Shown: piece after piece, positions 19,517-28,055 of the stretch
Layout: every line of letters begins with the position of its first letter
Position numbering within the stretch: the stretch's first letter is position 1
Source: Sphingosinicella sp.
Lineage (GTDB): Bacteria > Pseudomonadota > Alphaproteobacteria > Sphingomonadales > Sphingomonadaceae
NCBI RefSeq assembly: GCF_013911755.1
Contig: NZ_JACESP010000012.1
Span: 1 to 64,000, forward strand
Reading direction: 5' to 3'
Length of the DNA stretch: 64,000 bases
Notes under the pieces: model-generated
The model's input: the letters and a program-made list of their open reading frames with translations, nothing else
Told to the model about the DNA's origin: nothing
Database searches by the model: none
Position numbers and translations under genes: made by a program

Positions 19517-20533
19517 CTATTCAAAAATCCCCCTCAGATCGAGCGTCGCCGTCTTCCCCACGGCCCCGTAGTTCGCCTTCAGCCACTGCTCCGCCTTCAC
19601 CCGCCCCAGGTCGCGCAGGGCGGTGAGGAAAGGCCAGTCCGCATTTACCTTGGTCGCCGGCGAATAGGCGGCAAGCTCCTCCCCGCCGTCGACACGGTGC
19701 ATCAGGATCTTGCGATACCGCCTCCCCGCGACGATCTGGCCGGTCTCGATCAAGCGGTCGACGAACTCGACGGCGCGCAGTTCGCGCAGAAGCGAGCCGT
19801 TGAAGGCGATCTCGTCAATGCGGTTGTCGATGTCCTCGACGCTGGTGGGCAGCTGTCGGCGCTCGATCGGGCTGACCTGCACCAGCAATATGTCTTCCGG
19901 CCCCGGGTGGTAGAACAGCGGGAACAGTGCCGGATTGCCCATGTAGCCGCCATCCCAGTAGGGCTCGCCGTCGATCTCGACCGCCTGAAAGAGCTGCGGC
20001 AGGCAGGCGGAGGCGGCGAGCACATCCGCCGTTACCTCGTGACCCGAGAACACGCGCACCTTGCCCGTGAACACGTTGGTGGCCGCGATGAACAGCGTCA
20101 GCGCCCTGCAACTCCCGATCTTCTCGAAATCGAAGGAGTCAGCAACGATATCGCGCAGCGGATTGAAACCCGCGGGATTGAACTGATACGGGCTCATGGC
20201 ACGCGATACCTGCCGGAGGATTTCGCGGCCCGACGTGCCGTGCCCGGTCCACGCCGCCCACCAGTCGCTCCACGGCGTATCGCGCACGGGCACGAACATC
20301 GCCGCGTCGGAAACACGCTTCCAGAAGCGGTCGAGACATTCCCGCGCGCCGTCGCGACCGCCCGTCATCCAGCCCTGCGCAAGCGCGGCGGCGTTCATCG
20401 CGCCCGCGCTGGTGCCCGAAATGGCGGAGAGTTCGATGCGCTTGTCCTCGAGCAGCCGGTCGAGAACGCCCCAGGTGAACGCGCCGTGGCTGCCGCCGCC
20501 CTGAAGCGCGAGGTTGATGGTTTTCGTCGCCAT
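19517..20533 (-). CDS. Patatin-like phospholipase
   Basis: A 338-residue serine acyl hydrolase. The oxyanion loop GGGSHG (12-17), the nucleophile Ser42 in GTSAG and the catalytic Asp in DGGYMGNP (about 206) form the Ser-Asp dyad of the family. There is no signal peptide or transmembrane segment, so it probably acts on lipids in the cytoplasm or at the membrane face. Substrate unknown. Divergent from the DUF5694-like gene; a palindrome lies between the two. Confidence 0.92.
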   Translation of the reverse strand: MATKTINLALQGGGSHGAFTWGVLDRLLEDKRIELSAISGTSAGAMNAAALAQGWMTGGRDGARECLDRFWKRVSDAAMFVPVRDTPWSDWWAAWTGHGTSGREILRQVSRAMSPYQFNPAGFNPLRDIVADSFDFEKIGSCRALTLFIAATNVFTGKVRVFSGHEVTADVLAASACLPQLFQAVEIDGEPYWDGGYMGNPALFPLFYHPGPEDILLVQVSPIERRQLPTSVEDIDNRIDEIAFNGSLLRELRAVEFVDRLIETGQIVAGRRYRKILMHRVDGGEELAAYSPATKVNADWPFLTALRDLGRVKAEQWLKANYGAVGKTATLDLRGIFE

Positions 20534-20576
20534 GACGGGAGCTTAGCGTGCGCGGTGCGGCTTGCCTATCGAGGAA

Positions 20577-20598
20577 GTGTATTGCATAAATAATACAC
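20577..20598. promoter_or_regulatory. Operator-like palindrome between patatin and DUF5694-like genes
   Basis: GTGTATT (20577-20583) and AATACAC (20592-20598) are exact inverted copies with 8 bases between them, in an AT-rich spot in an otherwise GC-rich window. It lies 44 bases upstream of the patatin start and 15 upstream of the DUF5694-like start, where a dimeric repressor could act on both genes. Confidence 0.4.
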
Positions 20599-20613
20599 AA
20601 ACAGGGAGGTTCC

Positions 20614-21429
20614 ATGCGCATTGCCACGCTTGCCCTCATCGGGGCCGTCATCGCCTTCCCGGCTGCCGCCGCGGACACTTCAATCATGGTGCTCGGCACC
20701 TACCATTTCTCGAACGCCGGTATGGACAAGGCGAACGTGAAGGCGGACGACGTGACCGCCCCTGCCCGGCAGGCGGAACTCGAACGGCTGACGGACGCGC
20801 TCGCGGCGTGGAAGCCCGACAAGGTGCTGGTGGAATGGCAGTATCCCCAGCCGTTCACGGTTCCCGGATACCGAGCATTCAAGCCCAAAGACCTGGAGAC
20901 GAAGACCAACGAGGTCGTCCAGATCGGCTTCCGGCTGGCTCGAAAGCTCGGCCACGCCGAGGTCTACGGCTTCGATGAGCAACCCGGACCCGGCGAGCCC
21001 GACTACTTTCCGTTCGGCCCAGTGGAAGTCTTCGCCACCGCCCACGGACAGAAGGGCGAACTCGACGCGGTGTTCGACTATTTCCGGCGGCAGGCCGAGG
21101 CGCAGACGAAGGCGCAGGAAACTCAGTCGATCTCCGAACTGCTGCTCACCATCAACGACCCTGCCCGCAACGCGGCCGAACACGCGAAAGGCTACTACGG
21201 CATGCTCCGCTTCGGCGACGGCGAGGATCAGCCGGGCGCCGTGCTGAACGCCATGTGGTACATGCGAAACGCCAAGATGTTCGCCAAGATCGGCCTTATC
21301 GCGAAGCCGGGCGAGCGCGTGCTGGTGCTCGTCGGATCAGGCCACAAATACTGGCTGGAGCATTTCGCCGGAACGACGCCGGGTTTTGTTGCCGTAGACC
21401 CGCGTCCGTATCTCGAAAAGGCCCGTTAG
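20614..21429 (+). CDS. Secreted DUF5694-type protein
   Basis: A 271-residue protein with a signal peptide (about 1-20, ending FPAAAAD). It has the pattern [69 protein letters not shown], which I recognise from proteins annotated DUF5694, distantly like TraB/ChaN haem-handling folds. The HF and GSGH histidines suggest a metal or haem site, but the function is unknown. GGGAGG precedes the ATG. Its stop shares the bases TTAG with the convergent hemA stop. Confidence 0.8.
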   Translation: MRIATLALIGAVIAFPAAAADTSIMVLGTYHFSNAGMDKANVKADDVTAPARQAELERLTDALAAWKPDKVLVEWQYPQPFTVPGYRAFKPKDLETKTNEVVQIGFRLARKLGHAEVYGFDEQPGPGEPDYFPFGPVEVFATAHGQKGELDAVFDYFRRQAEAQTKAQETQSISELLLTINDPARNAAEHAKGYYGMLRFGDGEDQPGAVLNAMWYMRNAKMFAKIGLIAKPGERVLVLVGSGHKYWLEHFAGTTPGFVAVDPRPYLEKAR

Positions 21430-22640
21430 GCCGCGATGCGCATTTCCAGGCGGTCCCAGATTTCCGCGAGCGCGCGGACGAGGTCGTCCATCATCGCTTC
21501 GCTGTGATTGGGGCCCGGGGTGAAGCGCAGACGCTCCGTGCCGCGCGGCACTGTCGGGTAGTTGATCGGCTGCACGTAAACGCCGTACTCGATGAGCAGG
21601 ATGTCGCTGATCTTCTTGCACTTCGCGGGATCGCCGACGAGCAGCGGCACGATGTGCGTGGTGGACGGCATCACGGGTAGACCCGCGCCCTGCATCTTCG
21701 TCTTCAGCATCTCGGCGGCGGCCTGTTGACCCTCCCGCTCGACGGAGGACGATTTCAGGTGGCGCACACTGGCGAGCGCGCCGGCGACGAGCACCGGCGC
21801 AAGGCTGGTCGTGAAGATGAAGCCCGGCGCGTAGCTGCGGATCACGTCCGTCAGCGTCTTGGACGCCGCGATGTAGCCGCCCATGATGCCGAACGCCTTG
21901 GCGAGCGTGCCTTCGATGATGGTCAGGCGGTGCGCGACACCGTCCCGCTCCGAAATACCGCCGCCGTGGTCGCCGTACATGCCGACCGCGTGGACCTCGT
22001 CCAGATACGTCAGCGCGTTATACTTGTCGGCGAGGTCGCAGATTTCGGCGATCGGCGCGATGTCGCCGTCCATCGAGTAGACGCTTTCGAACGCGATCAG
22101 CTTCGCAGCGTCCCTTGGCGCCTCGGCAAGCAGCTCTTCGAGATGTTCGAGATCGTTGTGACGGAACACGCGCTTCTCGCAGCCCGCGCCGCGGATGCCC
22201 GCGATCATCGAGGCGTGGTTCAGCTCGTCCGAAAACACGATGCAGCCCGGCAGCAGCTTGCCGAGCGTGGAAAGCGTCGCCTCGTTCGAGATATAGCCCG
22301 AGGTGAAGAGCAGCGCGGCTTCCTTGCCGTGAAGCTCGGCAAGCTCGTTCTCAAGCTCCAGGTGATAGTGCGTGTTGCCGCCGATGTTGCGCGTGCCGCC
22401 CGAGCCCGCGCCGACGTCGCGCAGCGTCTCTTCCATCGCGGCGATCACGTCCGGATGCTGGCCCATGCCGAGATAGTCGTTCGAGCACCAGACGGTGATC
22501 GGGCGCGCGCCGTTATGGCCGGCGAAGCAGCGCGCGTTCGGGTAGTTGCCCCGATTGCGCAGGATGTCGATAAAAACGCGGTAGCGGCCCTCGGCATGAA
22601 GGCGATCGATCGCGTCCTGGAAAATGCGGTTGTAATCCAC
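21426..22640 (-). CDS. hemA: 5-aminolevulinate synthase (C4 pathway)
   Basis: A PLP enzyme that condenses glycine and succinyl-CoA, the first step of haem and tetrapyrrole synthesis in alphaproteobacteria. The 404 residues show [37 protein letters not shown] and the PLP lysine in [14 protein letters not shown]. The start is a GTG (MDYNRIFQ) with AGAGAG upstream. Its substrate comes from the sucA-D genes in this window, and hemB lies at 28 kb. Confidence 0.97.
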   Translation of the reverse strand: MDYNRIFQDAIDRLHAEGRYRVFIDILRNRGNYPNARCFAGHNGARPITVWCSNDYLGMGQHPDVIAAMEETLRDVGAGSGGTRNIGGNTHYHLELENELAELHGKEAALLFTSGYISNEATLSTLGKLLPGCIVFSDELNHASMIAGIRGAGCEKRVFRHNDLEHLEELLAEAPRDAAKLIAFESVYSMDGDIAPIAEICDLADKYNALTYLDEVHAVGMYGDHGGGISERDGVAHRLTIIEGTLAKAFGIMGGYIAASKTLTDVIRSYAPGFIFTTSLAPVLVAGALASVRHLKSSSVEREGQQAAAEMLKTKMQGAGLPVMPSTTHIVPLLVGDPAKCKKISDILLIEYGVYVQPINYPTVPRGTERLRFTPGPNHSEAMMDDLVRALAEIWDRLEMRIAA

Positions 22641-22726
22641 GCTCTCTAACCCGTCCTGCCCGCCGTTTTGACCGCTTTACATCGGAGGTGGCATCGCCGT
22701 CACCCCACTTTATGTCGCAGCCTTCT

Positions 22727-22745
22727 GTTGCGATTTATTCGCAAC
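22727..22745. promoter_or_regulatory. Inverted repeat upstream of hemA
   Basis: GTTGCGA (22727-22733) and TCGCAAC (22739-22745) with a 5-base AT spacer lie 87 bases before the hemA start. The spacing does not fit FNR (TTGAT-N4-ATCAA) or NnrR (TTGCG-N4-CGCAA) boxes. It may be an operator or a small hairpin after the toroid gene. No T-tract follows. Confidence 0.3.
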
Positions 22746-22767
22746 TTTAACGAGGAGCTGGAATGAC

Positions 22768-23910
22768 TTAGATCAATTTCTCGACAAGAAAGCTGTCGAT
22801 GGCGAATTTCGCGGCCCAGTTGAGGTACGCCCACTGGCCGTATTCACCGTCGATCGGGAACGAGCCGCGCACGCCGCCGACGAGATCGGGATTGCCGTCC
22901 ACGGCGATCGTGCGGCGCACGAAGCCATTCAGACCCTTGCCTGCCTTGACGAAAGCGTCGCCGCCGCCGAGCGGAGCGAGATAGAACAAGCTTTCGGCAA
23001 TCTGCACATTGCCGGTGAGGCACGACCACTCGACCGCCGCCGACCAGTCCGACCTGAGACGGCCCGGAAGTGCGCCGTCGCCGCGGAGCGCGCCGACGAG
23101 GGCGCGCGCCATCTTCAGCGCCGCGTCGAGGTAGCGCTGCTCGCCCGAAAGCCGGTGCGCCTCGACAACGCCGCGCAGGTAGTAGCCGAGCGTGTGTGTG
23201 AGCGGCTTGTCCTTGTGCTGCAGGCAGCAATCATCGACCCAGCCGTTTGCCTGCATCTTGCCCAGCGCCCAATCGACCTGACGCAGCCCGGCTGCGCCAT
23301 AGCCTTCGCCGGGCGTGGTGCGCTCGGCTTCGAACAGGCCCCACGATACGTGCGTTTCATAGGCCTTTTCACCCGCGTGCGTGAACGGCGACGGGTGCGA
23401 ACGCCAGCAGCCGTCGGGATCGAGCGAATCCCGGAGGAAGCGCGCGGCGCCGTGCATGGCGTCCAGATACTTGGCGTCGCCGAACGTGCGGGCGCCGATG
23501 GCGAGGCCGATCAGGATCTGGCCGGTGTTGAAGGTGACGGACTTCACCGGCACGGCATCGATCTTGCCGCCCTGGAAGCCGCCGTCTTCGAGCTGGATCG
23601 CGCAGAGCCAGTCGAGCATCCGCCGCGCGCGGGCTTCCTCGCCCAGCACCAGCAGCGTCGGGATGATGTAGCCGGTGGTTTCGGGGTAGCTCGTCGCCCA
23701 ACCCTTCGCGACGTGATAGTCGCGCGCGACGCCGCCGTCGGCAGTGGCCGAGCAATCCTGCGCGCGGCCGAGCCATGCGGTGCAGGCCGCCACGGCAGCA
23801 TCGATACCGGGATCGGCGAACGGCAGCCCGGCTGCGTCGCGTTTCTTTGCCTCGCGCTCGGCGGGGGCAAGCTGGAAGTCGTTGTAGAGCGATTTCAAAG
23901 TATCGAGCAT
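22768..23910 (-). CDS. Alpha/alpha-toroid protein of unknown function
   Basis: A 380-residue protein with repeated helix-pair signatures typical of (alpha/alpha)6 barrels: YPETTGYIIPTLL, LEDGGFQGGK, FNTGQILIGLAIGA, DPDGCWRSHPSP, DDCCLQHKDKPLTHTLGYYLRG, and GEYGQWAYLNWAAKF at the end. These resemble terpene-cyclase/prenyltransferase and six-hairpin glycosidase repeats, but no catalytic set of either is evident. There is no signal peptide. I start at the ATG at 23910, which follows GGTGGAG. It lies 31 bases behind an ATP-grasp gene and ends a six-gene minus-strand string. A joint role with the ATP-grasp enzyme in modifying an envelope molecule is only a guess. Confidence 0.8.
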   Translation of the reverse strand: MLDTLKSLYNDFQLAPAEREAKKRDAAGLPFADPGIDAAVAACTAWLGRAQDCSATADGGVARDYHVAKGWATSYPETTGYIIPTLLVLGEEARARRMLDWLCAIQLEDGGFQGGKIDAVPVKSVTFNTGQILIGLAIGARTFGDAKYLDAMHGAARFLRDSLDPDGCWRSHPSPFTHAGEKAYETHVSWGLFEAERTTPGEGYGAAGLRQVDWALGKMQANGWVDDCCLQHKDKPLTHTLGYYLRGVVEAHRLSGEQRYLDAALKMARALVGALRGDGALPGRLRSDWSAAVEWSCLTGNVQIAESLFYLAPLGGGDAFVKAGKGLNGFVRRTIAVDGNPDLVGGVRGSFPIDGEYGQWAYLNWAAKFAIDSFLVEKLI

Positions 23911-23941
23911 GGGCTCCACCTAGCTGGAGTCGGTTAAGGTT

Positions 23942-25069
23942 TCATCGCCGTCCGGCGAGGCCGAGCTTGCGTGCGATACGATTGCCGCCGACGGAGAACC
24001 AGGGGCCGGGATCGTCAGCGCGCCAGAGTGCGTCGACCGCCCGCCAACCGGAGCCCGATTTGGGCACGACCGCGCCGGATGCGACCGCGCCGGGATCGCG
24101 CCAGCCTAACCGGTGTTTCGGCTGGGCGTCGGGCAGCGGCAGGCGCATCTGATCGGCGAACTGCACCGCGGGCAGATTCACACCGTTCAGCGTCGCCAGC
24201 TCCGATTGATAGTCGGTACGGCAAGCGGTCGGCTCGATCATGATGAACGCGCCCGTTATCGCGTGGCGCTTGAATTCGAGGCTGCCCATGCCCTGAAAGC
24301 GCGCCGCGGCGAAAAACGCCTGCGTGTCGGCGGCGAGGCGCGCGTGCGCTTCGGGCGCGGGCGCACAGCCTGCCGTGCCGCCCACGCGCGGCGGCCAGCT
24401 TGCCGTCTTGTAGCCCGTGTAGGCGGCGAGCATGTCGCTCTCCGCGCCGAAATAGCCGAGGCAGAAGAACACGCTGCCGTCGTCCCCCGGCACATATTCC
24501 TGCGCCACGAGTTCGCCCGCAGCAGCGAGCATGTCCGGGATCATCGGGGCGGCGTCGGCGGCGCTGTCGAACACGTACGCCTTCTTGAAGCGCGCCTGAT
24601 AGGCGGCGACGTGTTCGCTCGGCTTCACGATCAGAGGCGGCGTAAGCGTGTCCAGCAGCGCGAGATCATCGGCGCTGCGCAGCGTCACCGTGCGCGGCAC
24701 GGAAAGCCCGGCACGCGCCGCAATGGGCATGAACCGGTCCTTGTTGACCATCGCCTCCACGACGTCGCGGTCCGGCATCGCGATGCGATAGCCGGCAATC
24801 CGGTCCCGGTTCGCTGCCACCGTGGCAACGCTGTCCTCGCGCGTCAGTAACAGTACGGGGTCGTGATCGAGCCGCGCGCGGTATGCCGCGAGCGCTTCGA
24901 CAAGCCCTTCGCCAGCAAGCGGCGCCCTCGCCTTCGTGCCGTGGCGCGTTGCTGTATAGGGCCCCATCGTGTCGTCGAAAGCGTGCACGCGGATGCCCGC
25001 CGCCGCCAGCGACCGCACGACGCCGAGGCCATTGAGGCCAAGGCCGACGACAAGTGCGCTGCCATTCAA
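23942..25069 (-). CDS. ATP-grasp family ligase (carboxylate-amine type)
   Basis: About 375 residues. An N-terminal Rossmann-like start (ALVVGLGLNGLGVVRSL) is followed by an ATP-grasp domain: KDRFMPIAARAGLSVPRT, LIVKPSEHVAAY (ATP lysine) and LEFKRHAITGAFIMIEPTACRTDYQSELATLNGVNLP, where Glu and Asn would bind Mg. Such proteins occur in polysaccharide and peptide-modification clusters; the substrate here is unknown. I choose TTG 25069: it overlaps the preceding stop by TTGA and has GGGGAG 9 bases upstream. A GTG at 25087 is the alternative. Followed by the toroid gene. Confidence 0.85.
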   Translation of the reverse strand: MNGSALVVGLGLNGLGVVRSLAAAGIRVHAFDDTMGPYTATRHGTKARAPLAGEGLVEALAAYRARLDHDPVLLLTREDSVATVAANRDRIAGYRIAMPDRDVVEAMVNKDRFMPIAARAGLSVPRTVTLRSADDLALLDTLTPPLIVKPSEHVAAYQARFKKAYVFDSAADAAPMIPDMLAAAGELVAQEYVPGDDGSVFFCLGYFGAESDMLAAYTGYKTASWPPRVGGTAGCAPAPEAHARLAADTQAFFAAARFQGMGSLEFKRHAITGAFIMIEPTACRTDYQSELATLNGVNLPAVQFADQMRLPLPDAQPKHRLGWRDPGAVASGAVVPKSGSGWRAVDALWRADDPGPWFSVGGNRIARKLGLAGRR

Positions 25070-26094
25070 AAGCTGAGGTCTCCCCACGCCGGCGGCGCAA
25101 AGTAGCCGTCCACCATTTCATCGGTCACGTCGCGGAGCGCGGCGGGACGCCAGCGCGGCGACTTGTCTTTCTCGATGAGCTGGGCGCGGATCCCTTCGAA
25201 GAAATCATGGCCGGACTTGATCGCGGAAACCAGCCGGTATTCGCGGCGAAGGCATCCGGCGAGGTCGTCGCCTTTCGCTTCACGGAGCGCGCGGAGGCTG
25301 ATTTTCATGCTCGTCGGCGACATCTTCATCAGCACGTCGCGCTGCGCCACCGCCCAGTCGCTGCCGAGTGAGAGCGATTCCATGATCGCCTCCACCGTAT
25401 CGAAGGCGAAGTGCCGATCGATCTCGGCGCGAACCGCCTCAAGCGGCGCAGGCCCCGCATCCGAATGGAAGGCGTTCAGCGTCTCGGGCACATCGCCGCC
25501 CTGCGCGAGCGCATCGGTCAGCGCCTCGATCCGAGCGCTGGCGGTGTGGTGCGTGCCGTAGCCCGCATACATGCAGTCCGCGGCTTTCAGACGCGCGCCG
25601 GTGAGGCCGAGATAGGTGCCGACCTCGCCCGGCATCTGCGCGAGCGCGTGCGTGCCGCCGACGTCGGGAATTAGGCCGATGCCGGTTTCAGGCATGGCGA
25701 ACAGCGTCTTTTCGGTAACGACGCGGTACGGCGCGTGGACCGAGACGCCGACACCGCCGCCCATGCTGAAACCGTCGACAAGTGCCACGTAGGGCTTCGG
25801 AAACGTGCCGATGGCAAGGTTCATGCGGTATTCGTCCGCGAAGAAGCCTTCCCACTCCGACGTGCCTTCCTTGCCGGAATGGTAGAGGCCTACCACGTCG
25901 CCGCCCGCGCAGAACGCCTTTTCACCCGCGCCGCGAATGATCACCACCGAAACCGCGTCGTCGCCGGCCCACGCATCGAGTTGACGGTGCAGCGCGAGGC
26001 ACATCTCGCGATTGAGCGCATTCAGCGCTTGCGGTCGGTTCAGTGTGATCAGTCCGGCGCATCCGCGCCTTTCAAACACGATGTCGTCGGTCAT
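25066..26094 (-). CDS. 3-hydroxyisobutyryl-CoA hydrolase (enoyl-CoA hydratase/isomerase family)
   Basis: A crotonase-fold enzyme of 342 residues, longer than simple enoyl-CoA hydratases and matching HIBCH, which acts in valine breakdown. It has TLNRPQALNALNREM, AFCAGGDVVGLY, the oxyanion-hole and acid residues in GGGVGVSVHAPYRVVTEKTLFAMPETGIGLIPDVGG, and the HIBCH-type C-terminal RREYRLVSA..HDFFEGIRAQLIEKDKSPRW. The ATG at 26094 follows GAGGGAAG. It is 19 bases behind the thioesterase and overlaps the ATP-grasp gene by TTGA. A hydroxyisobutyrate dehydrogenase-like gene lies 7 kb away. Confidence 0.9.
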   Translation of the reverse strand: MTDDIVFERRGCAGLITLNRPQALNALNREMCLALHRQLDAWAGDDAVSVVIIRGAGEKAFCAGGDVVGLYHSGKEGTSEWEGFFADEYRMNLAIGTFPKPYVALVDGFSMGGGVGVSVHAPYRVVTEKTLFAMPETGIGLIPDVGGTHALAQMPGEVGTYLGLTGARLKAADCMYAGYGTHHTASARIEALTDALAQGGDVPETLNAFHSDAGPAPLEAVRAEIDRHFAFDTVEAIMESLSLGSDWAVAQRDVLMKMSPTSMKISLRALREAKGDDLAGCLRREYRLVSAIKSGHDFFEGIRAQLIEKDKSPRWRPAALRDVTDEMVDGYFAPPAWGDLSF

Positions 26095-26113
26095 CCAGCT
26101 TCCCTCAAGTCGT

Positions 26114-26542
26114 TCAGAATGCACGCGGCGCGGCGGTGGAGGTCATACGCGCAAGGAGCGCGCCTTCGCCATCGAAAAGGTCGGCCTCAAGAAACGCGAT
26201 CATGCGACCGCGCTTGATGACGCGCCCCTCCGCATAGAGTTTCCCGGCCTTCGCGGGCAGCAGGAAGCTCACCTTCATCTCGATCGTCGCGACGAAGATG
26301 CGCTTGCCCGCATCGGCAACGCAGGCCATCTCCGCCGCGTCGTCGAGCATCGCGGCAACGATACCGCCTTGTACGGTTCCGTTGGGGTTGCAGAACGCGG
26401 GCGTCGCGACGAACGACATGCGAACGCGACCCGACGGGTCCAGCTCCAGAATCTCGGCGCCGAGCAAAATACCGGTCGGCGGCAGATCGGCGTTGAGGCG
26501 CGCAAGCAATTCCTCATGCGTCGTCATAAAATTCGCCGCCAT
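26114..26542 (-). CDS. PaaI-type hotdog-fold thioesterase
   Basis: A 142-residue single hotdog domain with the catalytic-helix region NPNGTVQGGIVAAMLDDAAEMA and a C-terminal half MKVSFLLPAKAGKLYAEGRVIKRGR typical of the family. The usual HGG before the helix is QGG here. It probably hydrolyses an acyl- or aryl-CoA; the substrate is unknown. Start is the ATG at 26542; an in-frame ATG at 26527 (MTTHEELL) is equally plausible, because AAAGGG abuts the first ATG too closely. It lies 8 bases after murI. Confidence 0.87.
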   Translation of the reverse strand: MAANFMTTHEELLARLNADLPPTGILLGAEILELDPSGRVRMSFVATPAFCNPNGTVQGGIVAAMLDDAAEMACVADAGKRIFVATIEMKVSFLLPAKAGKLYAEGRVIKRGRMIAFLEADLFDGEGALLARMTSTAAPRAF

Positions 26543-26550
26543 CCCTTTGT

Positions 26551-27342
26551 TTACAGATAATCAACGTCAAGTCCGCGTTCTGCCAATGAAGGCCCAAGCG
26601 CAGCGGCCTTTTCGTCTCTCGCCGTGAAAACGGCAAGGCCTGCCGGTTCGCACCCTGTCCAATCCGCATCGCGCAGCAGGTGCGCGACGCGGCGCGCGAT
26701 CCCCTGACCGCCGTGGACGAACCGCATGGGACGGCGGGCGGCGGCGGCAAGTTCGTCCTCGACCAGCGGGAAGTGCGTGCAGGCGAGTACGACGATATCC
26801 ATATCCTCGCCGTGCGGCTGCCCGCTGAGGCCCGCCATCGCCGCCGCATAGTCCTCCGCCGGAACCGCCTCCCCACGCAGCTTCGCCTCTGCCATTGCGG
26901 CAAGGTCGGGTGCTCCGTGGCGGAGCACGACGCAGTCCGACGCGAACTCGGCGGCAAGATTGTCGACATAGGCCTGCCGCACCGTGGCGGGCGTGCCGAG
27001 CACGCCGATCACCTTCGTTTTCGTCGCCTCGGCTGCGGGCTTGATCGCGGGCACGGTGCCGACAACCGGAACGTCGAGCGCGGCGCGCACATGCGACAGC
27101 GCGATCGTGGAGGCGGTGTTACAGGCAATGACGATGAGCCGGGGCCGGTAGCGTTCCGTCAGCCGCCCGAGCAGCGCGGGCACGCGTGCGGCGATTTCCG
27201 CCTCGCTCTTGCTGCCGTAGGGAAACCCGGCGTTGTCCGCCACATACACCACCGGCGCCTGCGGCAGCGCGGCGCGGATCGGCGCCAGCACCGAGAGGCC
27301 GCCCATGCCCGAATCGAAAACGAGAATGGGCGGACAGGTCAC
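26551..27342 (-). CDS. murI: Glutamate racemase
   Basis: Provides D-glutamate for peptidoglycan. The 263-residue protein has FDSGMGGLSVL near the N-terminus, the first catalytic Cys in VIACNTASTIAL and the second in VVLACTHFPLVEDEL, in the expected order. I start at GTG 27342: it overlaps the MOSC-gene stop (GTGA) and has GGAG 6 bases upstream. A longer ATG start at 27369 would lie deeper in the MOSC gene. Confidence 0.95.
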   Translation of the reverse strand: MTCPPILVFDSGMGGLSVLAPIRAALPQAPVVYVADNAGFPYGSKSEAEIAARVPALLGRLTERYRPRLIVIACNTASTIALSHVRAALDVPVVGTVPAIKPAAEATKTKVIGVLGTPATVRQAYVDNLAAEFASDCVVLRHGAPDLAAMAEAKLRGEAVPAEDYAAAMAGLSGQPHGEDMDIVVLACTHFPLVEDELAAAARRPMRFVHGGQGIARRVAHLLRDADWTGCEPAGLAVFTARDEKAAALGPSLAERGLDVDYL

Positions 27343-27983
27343 GCCAAACTCCGCGCGCGGTCGCGCCATTCGGCGGAGAGCGGCTTCAGCCCCGCAAGCG
27401 TCTTGAGCGACGCGGGATCAGCCTTGCCCGCGCCGCCGACGATCAAACCGAAGACACGCGCCACGGCCCATTCGGGATACGGCCTGCGTTCGAGCGTCAG
27501 AACGTCGCCGACCGCGACGACGCCGGGCTCGATCACACGGTAATACCAGCCCGAGCGACCCGTCTTGACGATCTCGGCGACGAGCGCGGGCCGCCCCAGC
27601 CGGTGCGCCGGTTTCCAGCAGGGCTGGCGGCCCTGCGAGATTTCGACGAGCGCGGTGCCGAGCCGGTAGCGATCGCCGATGCAGGCGGTGTGCTCGTCGA
27701 GTCCCGTCGTCGAGATGTTCTCGCCGAACGCCCCCGCAGCGTCGAGCAGCGGCTGATCAGGCATCCGTTCCATCCACCACGCATAATGATCGCGCGGATA
27801 GTGGTGGATCGCCATGTCGATGCCGCCGTGGTGGACGGTATCCGCCTGCTCATCGCCATCAAGGCCGAGCGGCTTCACGACCACCGCGCCGTGCCGGGGG
27901 GCCTTGGCGATCGCGCTCATCTCTTCGCCGCGCAGCGGGCGCGCGGTGCCGGTGAGCACGGCTTCTATCGTGAGTCCCGTCAT
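27339..27983 (-). CDS. MOSC domain protein (YiiM-like)
   Basis: A 214-residue MOSC (MoCo sulfurase C-terminal) domain protein. It has the DGDEQADTVHHGGIDMAIHHYPRDHY segment, GAFGENISTTGLDE and the conserved Cys in ISQGRQPCWKPAHRLG, followed by a C-terminal 3-alpha-like region. Such proteins handle molybdenum cofactor-linked sulfur or detoxify N-hydroxylated bases (YiiM); the exact role is unknown. The ATG at 27983 has no clear ribosome site. It heads the minus-strand string and its stop overlaps murI. Confidence 0.9.
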   Translation of the reverse strand: MTGLTIEAVLTGTARPLRGEEMSAIAKAPRHGAVVVKPLGLDGDEQADTVHHGGIDMAIHHYPRDHYAWWMERMPDQPLLDAAGAFGENISTTGLDEHTACIGDRYRLGTALVEISQGRQPCWKPAHRLGRPALVAEIVKTGRSGWYYRVIEPGVVAVGDVLTLERRPYPEWAVARVFGLIVGGAGKADPASLKTLAGLKPLSAEWRDRARSLA

Positions 27984-28055
27984 GATCCGCGCTTAGCGCC
28001 CGCGCCGCACCCCGGTAAAGCCCGTGCTTCTCAAGGCGTGCGTTTTCGACCATAG

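Noticed and set aside
22727-22745. FNR or NnrR box before hemA
   Set aside because: The half-sites TTGCG/CGCAA are 7 bases apart, not the 4 needed for those regulators, so only an unassigned inverted repeat is reported.
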